From positions 2,919,246 through 2,983,245 of the forward strand of contig NC_087081.1 of assembly GCF_026151205.1 (NCBI RefSeq): a DNA stretch of 64,000 nucleotides. The letters run 5' to 3'. Both the position numbers and the translations under genes were made by a program. Every line of letters starts with the position of its first letter. Position 1 is the stretch's first letter. The notes below the pieces were generated by a model, which was not told where the DNA came from, ran no database searches, and saw nothing but the letters and a program-made list of their open reading frames with translations. This DNA is from Bolinopsis microptera. Lineage: Eukaryota; Ctenophora; Tentaculata; Lobata; Bolinopsidae. Shown here one piece after another: positions 24,544 to 36,500 of the stretch.

Positions 24544-27500
24544 CTGAGGAAGGGATAAGGATAAAGTTCAGTGCTTCCACGATGAAGGGTAGTGTTTGAT
24601 CTAGAAATTCTATGGCTAATTTTTTTCATAAACAAAAACAATGAGAAGAAGATATGAGTAGAGCTCAAGCTTATAGAACAAACTAATAGCCAATCAAAGC
24701 TTCTCAGAACTCCTGAAATTTGAAAATTCATGGAAGTGGAGCTTTCGATTTAAAATTTGATTCTGAAAATAGAACTATTAATAAACCAATACTTACATCT
24801 TCGTTAATGTTGTTATTAATAGGTTCGGTGTTCTTGAACCATGTAACTTCCGGCTCGGGAATGCCTAAACAATCACACGGAACGTTCAGATCTCCCCCTT
24901 CCATAACGGTCAGGTTTCTGCTCGGCAATGGGAATTCTGGTGGCTCTGAAATTTCGTGTGGTTAATTCTTCATTCGACAAGGAGAAAAGGGTTATTCACT
25001 CGAGATATTTAATATCTGTTATCAGATCGGTTCAGTTACTCGATACCTGATCATAAGAAATAATTCTTAATACTGATAGATGAGTCATGAGAAATGTATG
25101 TTGTGGGCACGTGTAGACAGTGAATCAGACTTTAACAAACATGTACAAACATAATAATATGTGCATTGGCCATTGTGCAATATAAAAGTCTTCAACTTCG
25201 ATACAAGATCGTGTGCACGAAACACAGTTAATGAAAGTTCGTAAAATTTAAGCGGGCCAGAAAAACGAAATATTCGATCTCGTGGCCGGTAACGCGCGCA
25301 CATGTTATAGTCGATGTTGTCAACAAATTGCATACCTTTAGATACTATTGTGATTTTCGCGCGCTACGTAAAATCTACCAACTTGTGGTCCAATTTCTAA
25401 TAGTGAACTCAAGCAATTTGCGGCTTATGATTCCAGACAGTTTTCAGATAACAGACAACACCGTAATTCAGCATAAACAACCTAATTACAGACAACCAAA
25501 AAAGAGTTTAACGATCGTTCAAAACCGCCCGAAATTGAAGAAGCTAACTGAAAATTTGTCTGAAAACCGACCAGATATACTCAGACACAGTAAGCTTTAC
25601 CCTTAATATTGCATGTGCAATCACTACGGACTTAAGGACATGCTTCATTGCCATTAGAGACCGTTGGGAAGTTCTTATCAACCTATAAGATCTATTAACC
25701 TGGATGAACTCGATCTTAACCTGATAGCCGATAGATCCAAACACTGAATCATCTGTAGATCCAAGGAGAAGATATGAGTCAACAAGTGTGGAAGGATAAG
25801 TGATGTTACTTGATATTATTGAGCTTGTGTCTGATGATTGACTCCTTAGGTACAAGGTCGTGAGTCTCTGATTGGTCTGAGACACAAAATATATCATTAT
25901 TCCGATACAAATCCATTCCACAGAAATTGTACGCCAGACCAAATGAAAGCATGCACATAATTGAAGAGACTCTTTCACAATTTGATTTATCAATCAAATC
26001 ACAGATTGCATATTATGGAAGCATGTATCATTATTTCGTATGCAAACTAAACCTATTCAAGTGTGTTAACATACTCTAAAGATTACACGGGTAGTAGCTG
26101 ACTGGGGTGGTGAGCAATGACTGTTGACCTACACACAGTTCGATTACATATTCAGTGGTCACTGGTCATAATTTTTTCACTCAAAGTTCAAGTCGGATAT
26201 GCGGATATGCGGATATGTGACATAATTAGACGGCAGACTGTGGAATGCGTAAACCGTAAAACCACGAAACTTAAAGCTCACGTACTCAGTTCTCATGCAG
26301 TTGTTTGTTGACTTGAGGAGCACAAGTTTAATGCTGGGATCAGGACTCAAGGAAAAAGCTTAATAATTTAATGTAATTTTAAAAGTGTGTTCACTGAATA
26401 TTGGCCCAATATTTGATAGGGCGAGCCTGAATTCGTTCAGAAGACAGTCTGGATCTGATTTACCAACTCATTCGTATCTCTTAGGCTAGAGGATATGGAG
26501 TCTCTAATGATTCGTCTAAGTACAGGATTCAGCCTAATGCAGACTCCAGAAATAGACCTACAGTGCAATGGGAGACTTCTAACTCACTTCCGTGTAGAGC
26601 ACGGAAAGCAAAGTATAGTACACACTCCAGATCTTGTTTTCAAGTACGATCTGATGCAACATTCCTAATGTATCTTGTTTGGAAATCTAGGATGATATCT
26701 CCAGGATTCAGTCGTGAAATATCAAATGAGGATGAACTTGTAACATATAGTTTCGGATTAAGGCGATTAAATCAAACAAGGACTATCAGACAGCAAAATG
26801 CAGCGAATTTCTTAATCTCCCGCCTCAAAAAGTCAAAAATGCAGTGAATTTCTTAATCTCCCGCCTCAAAAAGTCAAAAATGCAGTGAATTTCTTAATCT
26901 CCCGCCTCAAAAAGTCAAAAATGCAGTGAATTTCTTAATCTCCCGCCTCAAAAAGTCAAAAATGCAGTGAATTTCTTAATCTCCCGCCTCAAAAAGTCTA
27001 AAATGCAGCGAATTTCTTAATCTCCCGCCTCAAAAAGTCAAAAATGCAGCGATTTTCTTAATCTCCCGCCTCAAAAAGTCAAAAATGCAGTGAATTTCTT
27101 AATCTCCCGCCTCAAAAAGTCAAAAATGCAGTGAATTTCTTAATCTCCCGCCTCAAAAATGCAGCGAATTTCTTAATCTTTCGACTCAAAATTCAGCGAA
27201 TTTCTTAATCTTTCGCCTAAAAATTACTCACGCAATAAAGTGAGGTCAATGAGACTGACTCTGACTTTGTCGTTGTTCTGAATAGCTGTACAGTAGTACC
27301 GTCCCTCGGCGTCAGATCCAAAGTTGGGTATAGTCAGGAGAACCGTGTTGTCGCTAACTATAGATCGATCAGGTAACTCACCTCCGTCCTGTTAAAGGGA
27401 TTAATTTAATTCACTTTGTAACCACACAGTAATTAAATAGTAATTGAATAGGTTAAGTTCATTAGATTTAGAAAATCAAACAAAGTGTAAGATTTAGTAG

Positions 27501-30500
27501 GAGATTTATCGGCGAATAAGTGGGGCCGGTAAGTAACTGATCATGTGGTATATTTCATCATCCGTCCTGACTAGAAAATGTTTCAAATGGTAACAAAGTT
27601 AAGATGCCACATAACCGCTGAAGATTTTAGCAGCAATTAAGCAATTAGTTTGAAATTTGAATCATATCAACTGTCCGACTTTCCAGTTTACCAATCAATC
27701 TTTAATTTGGAACGTTAGAGATAAAATAATCGGTAAGTATGAGAATATATTCATCATCGTCTACTGTTATCTGAGGCATGATCGTGTCATCGAGTAAAAT
27801 GTCTGGTCTGAATCTAGTTTCAATCCCAAAATTGGATTTCAATAACTAATGAGATTTTTCCAAATAAATCAGTGAATTTACAGTGGAAATCACAGGAAGG
27901 GATAGCGAAGACCTAATACTTTCAATAGGTATTATTATGTAATGCCGGTAAGGAATTGATTTACCATTACGGACTTGTGAAATGCTGTATAAGGGAACTT
28001 ATATATTGAATTGCAGTCTCGTGCATTTTCCGCTTCGCAGTAATAATATTTTAGTAATTATCTCAAGTGATTTTTTATCCCAGACGATATCTCTAAACGT
28101 TTTAATCGAAATATTGTTTATTGTCTGATCAAATTATCCAAATGGATAGAACCTTTTTCAGCAGAGAAGACATGCGAAAAACTATTTTTTTCAACTGTCG
28201 CGTCTTCAGTCTTGAATAATCGATGTATATATTACAACATCAGTGGACTCTAACTTTAATATAGCTTTACATTATAGGTCACTGGGATCCGATTCCATAA
28301 TAACTTAGAATGAATATCATAAGGACAGACATTCTAAAAATTCTAAAAATCTGTTGATTATACCTGTTAATGTTTTTACAATTCCCATCGATAAATTAGA
28401 TATTCATATATAAAAAAGAAATGTTACGTACCTTGGACCAACGGATGGTAGGGGTTGGTGTGCCATACGGGATACACTCCAATATTGCCGTACTCCTACT
28501 CACAACCGCAATGTTATCCAGCGGCACGTATATGTCCGCGGGTACCTCTTCTATTCTACCTGAGGTATTGGGCGTTAAGATGCGGTTCTGTGCGGTTAAA
28601 TGAAGTGTTGTGCGGTAATATACCAGTATTGTGCGGTTTTTAGCACAGTGTTGTGAAATTTTTAGCACATTCACGACACTTCTCAAGCAGTCAACCATGG
28701 TTGGATGGTTTTGGCTGGGTTTAAAACCGCTACAAAGCTAAGGATGGTAGACACTAAAAAGATTTAAAATTTACTTCACACCACTGCCCAGCCTGATGGA
28801 AATATTTGAATGTGAAACGGTGTGAAAAAAACAACTGCATAGTTTTTGTAGAAGTCTGTATGCGTCTGCAATTAATAAGACAACAAGAGCGTCTGCAATT
28901 AATAAGACAACAAGAGTGGCTTCTTGACCACTAGCTTGCTATGATCGACCAAATATTCACCATTGTGAGGTTTCACGTAGTATGGGACGGTTTGATGCAG
29001 TATTATGCGCTCTTCATGACGTACTGCACGACTTTGTATTGTAAAATTCTCAACATTTTAGATCTCATTATCCTTAAAAGAGACCCACGAAAAACAGTAT
29101 AATTTCCAGTAATTACAAGAGTGTACCATCACATAACACTGTTCATCATCAGATGATCGTTTGGTTAAGATAAGGGTGATTCAGTGTGAATTAAAACCAC
29201 ACAATTCCTCCATCCTATGTTACTTCCTGTATTATTCCTATATTACATTTAATCGTGTAATAACCGAATCTAATCGTGGCAAGAGTAAATGAAGCTAAGA
29301 AAATACCCTCTTTCTTGGAGCACACATTCGCAAACTATAATTGAATTGTCACCCTCTGCTAGAGGTGTTTAACACATGGCCTCCATTGTTCGAATAACTG
29401 AGGACCATTGTTAGGGTAAGTTAGTGTGGTTGGGATAACCGGAATATCTGATAACCTCACCCCACATTCTATAAAAACATTACAAGAGGGTCATTCATCA
29501 TAAGGTCCATTCATCAAGTTCATCAAGTTCATCATTGTTATAATATTTGGAGATATACGTAATATGGGCAGTAATTGTGAGTACAATTATCGGCTACTAC
29601 AAATACTTGAGTATTATCCATTTATTCACCATTTTATTTTGAGTTAGTCCTGATGAAGTGATATCGAGAGATAATGGAATGGCATACGTCACACATATTG
29701 GCGAAACATTTTTGGAAAATGCTACATTCAACCCGTTTAGTACTCGCGGCCTGATAAGTCGTTCAATCGAAGTTTTGTCACAACTTTAAGGAACAGTGTA
29801 AACTATAAATCAAAATAAAGTAACGAAAGTTGATGAAAATACCACAAATCACTGTTGGTGGTTTTTATAGCTAATAGTTTTCATCATACTGATGAAAATG
29901 GCGATCAAGCGAGTCATGACTACCCACTTTTAACGGTCTTATCGGCGATGTACTGAGTTTTGGGACTCTTAAAACTATTACCTTTCTCCACCAACCTCTA
30001 GAATAATCTAACTCTGATCCGTGAGATTTTACCCCTAAAAAGGTAACCGACAAAAAATGATTATTATAGTTACAGAGGTATTTGGCTAGTGTAAGTTACA
30101 TTGCATAACTCTTACCAAGAAATCTGTACACTGCTATTTCATTGACTGCGGCCTTCTGTAATCAAATAAGCGTTATTATTTAGAATACCCATCAGCCATC
30201 TTCAGGTTAATATCAAATTTGATAATTTTATCAAGCTCTCTTTGCATTGTTCACCAAAATGCGGACAGACACCCTAAAAGCACTCTATTGTACGTGCTGT
30301 GAGAAAAGAGCAGATACAGTCCCTCCTGTAGAAATATTTCCTGGCTTTTATATAAATTAGTTAGGATACTTTCAGCCATGTTTATTGTTTATGTCTACAT
30401 CGTATTTGATTTTATCAAAAGTTTATCTGCATTACATATTATCTGAGATCAACCCATATCATGAGTACAGAGGTATAGGGACAGAGGTATATCACATACA

Positions 30501-33500
30501 TAACTACTACATAACTACTACAGAGTACAGACAGTTTTAACATTTCTTCACTGCCCTCCTGTACGGGACTGCTGGAATGGTTACCTGGTTACCTGGTTAC
30601 CTGGTTACCTGGTTACCTGGTTACCTGGTTACCTGGTTACCTGGTTACCTGGTTACCTGGTTACCTGGTTAGTTAACTACTACAGAGTACAGACAGTTTT
30701 AACATTTCTTCACTGCCCTCCTGTACGGAACTGCTGGAATGGTTGAGTTGAAGTCGCCACTTTACAGTTTACACAATATATTCCCTGGCTTTCATCAATA
30801 CAAGGGCGATCTCACACACGACTCTCACATAACATAAACAGTAAAACACCGGACATTCTTGTAACTTTGTTAAGGGTAAGAAATCTCCACAAATTGTCCC
30901 GCTAGCCAAACAGTATGATGTAATACTACATTACCTGCATACCTTACCGGACGGGAAAACGAAATTAGATATATACAGCATAGTATTACAGGTTGTATGT
31001 TATGAATATCATCATTGCCAAAATAAAAACCAACCCAAAAAATTAGTTGATTTTCGATTCGAAAGAGTTAAATTCTAAATCATCCATGTCAGATAATTCG
31101 TCGGTTTTATTTGTGGTATTTCTAATGCACAATAAAATACCTTACCGGACCCATCTTAGTTGCAATAGTAGCGAGATTTTCGTGATTTAAAGCGGGCTTT
31201 TCCATTAACACTGTTTCTATAAGGGCCTGAGTTATACATCTAACATACCGCAGACAGTACATACTTGTAGGCTGAAGATTTTAATAGCATGCAGGTAATA
31301 CCCTCGACAGAAAGGAGACTACAGTTCAAACTTACAGGGTGACTAAATTTTACTACTTTGAAATGTCTAAAAGTAAAGTTACGAATGTTGGGGGCCGAGT
31401 TAACATGTTTGGGTACGGGAGAAAAGCAAAAGTTTTAAAGCGTTTCATTGCTCTTACTAAGAACAATGAAACGTTTTAAAACTTTTGCTTTTCTACCGTA
31501 TTTCTAAATTTAAAAGTTATATTTTCCTAAGAATCTTAGGAAAATATAACTTTTGAATATGGAAACAAATAAATTCAACAGATTCGTTTTCCCGTTTTTG
31601 TTAAAACATTTTTGACAAGCACCAAAACACATCTTTGTCAAGCATTGGCCATGATCTTACTCGCTTTTTTACAAAAGACGTGGAATGATCTAGTTGGTAC
31701 ACCCTAGAAATGAATAATGAATTATTAACCACATAACTCAAACTGCGGTCACGATAGTGGGGAATCATTTCAAAACCACGACAAATTCCTGGCACAGCTA
31801 CCGTGTTCCCAAACCATTATTGTAACCCAGATATTGTAAAATGTAAATGCTACAATTCATCTCACAAAATATTTTTAACACCACACCAGACTCTCACTAC
31901 TGATGATAAATCCATATCAGTTTGGCACTTTCTAATCCTTTGTCTCATTGTTCTAGCAAATCAAACAAATCAATCATTCTATTGTCTGGTACACAATAGT
32001 CAGGTTAAGAACGCGGTGTGTACTGGATCACATGCGGGTGTATGTGTTCAGAGTGATCGATCAGTTTTATTGTAGCCAGTAATTGAACTGCAATAGATTT
32101 CTACGTTTCATTGCACATTCTTTTTATATCATGATATTGTGTACGAGGTAAAACCAGTGCATTTGGGTTGGGTAGATGGTATTATATTCTGTAGAAGGAA
32201 CCAGAGTGGTGTATGGTAGTATGGGCACTGGTCAGTGATGGAAAAGTGCGGGGATACTAATGATGATAGTAAATGCGGATCCTGACTGTTGCCTGTTGAA
32301 CCAGACCTGGATCATCATTGGAAGTTTAGATCATCGGTAGCTTTTGAATAGAATTATTTATTTTGAGAAAAGACGAATAATTCAGTTCCTCAGTACCACA
32401 CTGAAAAATAACCACGCCGACTTAATAAACGCTGGTTTAGCTTCAAAATATCCTGGCTTTTGCTTGAATGAAGTAATTAGGAGGATGAATATTTGAAGTG
32501 AAAATAACATACTGGTGCAAGAGGATTACATTTTGCTTTGTGTTCTAGCGTATTAGAATACCTACTTAGGTATTTAGGTAGAGCTATGGTGCCCACTTAA
32601 GTAAATATAAAGAGCCAAGGAGATTATATTAATCTGCAGCCGATATGAAGTTACCGTGATCTTCTGTATTTGGTTTGAATGTATAATTTATGACCAACAT
32701 ATTATATATATTTATTTCTGGTATTCACATTTATTCGAAGTGCAAGGTAAGGTAAGGCACCATTGAGGTGCTGTACTGCATACAATTCAAGTTAGTGTTT
32801 TGGAGCCAGCGAGAACTGATTATGCCAAAAAAACTGATTTTTGGCAAATTTTAACTTTTTTCCGTGACAGATGTTTTTGAAAATGCCTTACTGTACTACA
32901 TGCAATTCAAGTTAGTGTTTTAGAGCCAGCGACAACTGATGTTTGCCTCCAGGGGATGGAACAAATTACTGAAAACTGTAGACTTCAGACCTGTAGACAA
33001 TATTTCAGTTTGCAATTTAAAGATTACCAACAAGCAATTAAACTTAGACTTTATCGCGTGTATCAACACGTTCAAACCTCTAATTTTTCTAGTAGTATGA
33101 ATTAAATTTAACCCCTTGATACTACAATAAAATTGTATCTGTCTTGCTCTGCATGTTGGCCAGGTCCAAGCCCACAAGCAAACAAGACTTCTGATTGGTT
33201 GGATAAAGGACGACTACGATATCCTTGAATTTGGTTGGTCGGCGTGCCCTTCTTGCAAGATTTGATTAGTTTCAAGCAAATTGAGAAGTGATTCCTCGTG
33301 TAGTAAAGGAGAGAGGTGGTACATATTATAAACATTACGTTAAGTTTTAAATTTAATTTGGTTATTTTTCAATACTTTTCCTGATTCAGAGGACGGATAT
33401 AGGAATTATTTTATCAGATAACTAATATTCACGGATAGTAGTATAAATAGCACATAGATCGTTATACACGGACTGGGATTAAATTACTATGATTGTTGGC

Positions 33501-36500
33501 GGCAGATTTAACCAGTACATCATATTATAGTAGAGTTCTAATTATATAGTTATATAGAATTGAAATGATACTACAATTACACTTGACATTCAATCTTTCC
33601 AGGTTGTTCAACAGTTCAAAAAGTATACGTCTGTACTGGAAGTGGAAGGAATGAACTAAATACGTTCGTGAGTAGTGACGCAATCAAAAGTTTAGGGCTG
33701 CGAATTGTGATTAATTTAATTATAAGTTTAATCGGAAATCAAATAAATACCTGATTCAACAACGAGTCGAGCTTTATCAGATTCTGATATCGTTCCCATT
33801 ATCGCATTTCGAGCTCCACATCTGAGGAAACCACAATTTAAATAAAGAAAGTAACATCAGAATTAACAAAGCCTGTGACTATAATACCATCAGCATTATA
33901 ACAACTTGTCCTGATTAACCGATTAATAAATTGACTGGTCGACTAACCTATAAGTGCCAGAATCCTCCGATTTGGTCTGAGCGATGACCATGGTTCCTTT
34001 GAGTTGGGAGATAAACCTTGACTCGGTGGGCCAAATGTTATCAAACCGTTCATCCTCTATCAACTGAGTAGAATACTGACATAAAATTAACTTCCCATTC
34101 CGTGAAGATGCTTTAAAGATGCTACCAGAGTGTTCACACATGACGTCATAAGGTAAAAATGGGCTTTTTTGAAATTAGGACCGTAAATGGTCAATTTAAT
34201 GAATTTTATGGAAATTTTGAAGGAAATTTAACAGCCAGGAGACAAATATATAAAAATGGGAAGGAAGCGTTGTAGTTAAGAGAGTTTTTTATGATTGAAA
34301 CCTATAAATTCAAATTAATGACGTCATTTGGGAACACACTCTTTAGAAGTAAAACAGAAATTTTTTCATCAAGACGAAAATCAGATCGAGAGATTGACAA
34401 AGGTCTGATTAGATGAATATTCCGATTAATAAAAACATGCACTATGTAATAAAATACCGTGATAAATACCATCCAATCAAACTTGATCATCCTTTGAAAG
34501 GTATCCAGCAGGGTTCGGAAAGATGCTAAAATCTTGTTATAAATACGACTCTAAATAAGAGATCGCAGTGCGGCATTTTCCCTGCAAATTAAGCAATGCC
34601 GCGGACGCCAGAGGAAGGCGAAGCCGAAAGGCGGCAAAAAGACAAAGACCCCAAGAGTTTATTGAGATAGGTGGGCTTGTTTTTTCAGCGTTGAATGATT
34701 TGTATGCTTATCATTCAAATCAGCGATCATTGGGGAATCAATAGACCACAAGATTATATTGTGTCAACACACGTGAACACATATCATATTATGGGACGCA
34801 TAAGTGAACACTTAATAAATGTCATTTAAAATCAAATGGGCACATCATAATATGTGGTCACGTGCGGACATGGAAATTAATCAAGCGGTTCATTAATCAA
34901 TAGTTACCTTTCTCCAGAAGATTTGAGCTTGGGGCCAAGAAGCTGCAGGGTCAAACTCGCAGTGGATGATGGTTCCTTGCCCGGGGGAGGCGGTGTAGGT
35001 GGGGAGAGGGTTCTTGGTGAAGTAATCCTGGTCTTTCAGGAAATCTGGGGAGGAGAGGGGGTTAGAAGTGGGGACTGGTGTGGGGTTTTACTTTGTTATG
35101 ATTTTTGGTTCAGGTACGAGGTGTTAATTATTGTTAATTAATTAGTGTTAATTATTCTCACGCATCAAAAGAAGTATAATACCCGTAACCCACTATTGAT
35201 CAAGCGCATTAAGATGCCCTAATATATAATACAAAATGACAGGCGATGAATTAAAATTTGGAAGCAGACAACTTTCACTGAATATATAATATATTGTGGG
35301 GTGCCATGAAAAATAAATTGACAATTTGACACCAAAGCACAAGCTGCTACCACGTGACTAGCAACTTTGATTATTTTGCTTCTTGGCCACGGTTTTGGAG
35401 GAGAGGTGATTATTGACAAAGAGCGCGTTTAATTGGTGTGGGTAACCACTAACTTCGGTATAGGACCGACAAAAAGCAAGCCGATATGTGTGATTTATCA
35501 CATTCAGTGGAAACTGTTACACATCAATGTTTTATTTATTTAAATTGGAAAACCGAGAAATATTGCAATTTGTTGAAGATTGTGACACACCCTTAAACAT
35601 CAAAAAGAAATAACAGATATTCGTGATTTGCGAATGTTTTAATACAAATTAGGGTAAATTTGTTTGTCGATGTTCATTTTCTTCATCTCCAACAAATATG
35701 GACAATTTTCAATACTAAATCAATTGCACAATTTTAGAGGGGCTGTAACAAGTCAATATTAGTCGCTTCAAGACATATTTTAGCGGATCTGCCTGACGGC
35801 CAACCACCAGTAATAATAATATATCCCAAACCGCAGATAAATATTAATAAATCTTACTATATATAAAGCGAGACAATATATATATATATATCTGTGCCAT
35901 TTTACTGACACCACGGCATCAACTTTAACAAGACTTTCCACAAAAACTGTAAAAGATATACAACCGAAACTTTTTTTACTGGCTCAAATGTTTTAATGGC
36001 CTCCGAATCAGCATGAAAAAATAAAAAATTGGCCAAGGAATAATGATTTTAGAGCCCAAAATTTGGACCCCCAAGTGGTGTCAAAAACGCCAATTAAATA
36101 GGTAATAATTATTTTAGTCTCTTGAGTCTTGACACCGTTTAGGGTTATATTATACGGGTTCCTGCTAGTATTAATAAATTGTAACGCGGACACTGGTACT
36201 TATAGTGCGGACCCTGTTACCAGGACTCCTGTTACCAGGACTCCTGTTACCAGGACTCCTGTTACCAGGACTCCTTAAATTACGCGGTCTGTTACCAGGA
36301 CTCCTTAAATTACGCGGTCTGTTACCAGGACTCCTTAAATTACGCGGTCTGTTACCAGGACTCCTTAAATTACGCGGTCTGTTACCAGGACTCCTTAAAT
36401 TGCCGGTCTTTTACCAGGACTCCTTAAATTACGCGGTCTGTTACCAGGACTCCTTAAATTACGCGGTCTTTTATGGCAATTTTGTTCTTTCTAGAACCGT

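Larger units (their letters stand above)
28560..33750 (-). other. intron 7 (5191 bp)
   Basis: Noncoding. Starts with several TGCGGTT motifs close to the exon 8 acceptor. Then a 27-bp direct duplication at 28862-28917, an 8-bp array at 30579-30670 inside a 71-bp duplication, two strong foldbacks at 31414-31554, and a diverged duplication at 32771-32942 (core AATTCAAGTTAGTGTTTT twice, 119 bp apart). Confidence 0.7.

Noticed and set aside
29649-29705. CTGATGA followed later by GAAAC, considered as a hammerhead ribozyme
   Set aside because: The intervening 40-odd bases do not form a stem II, so the order of motifs is probably chance.
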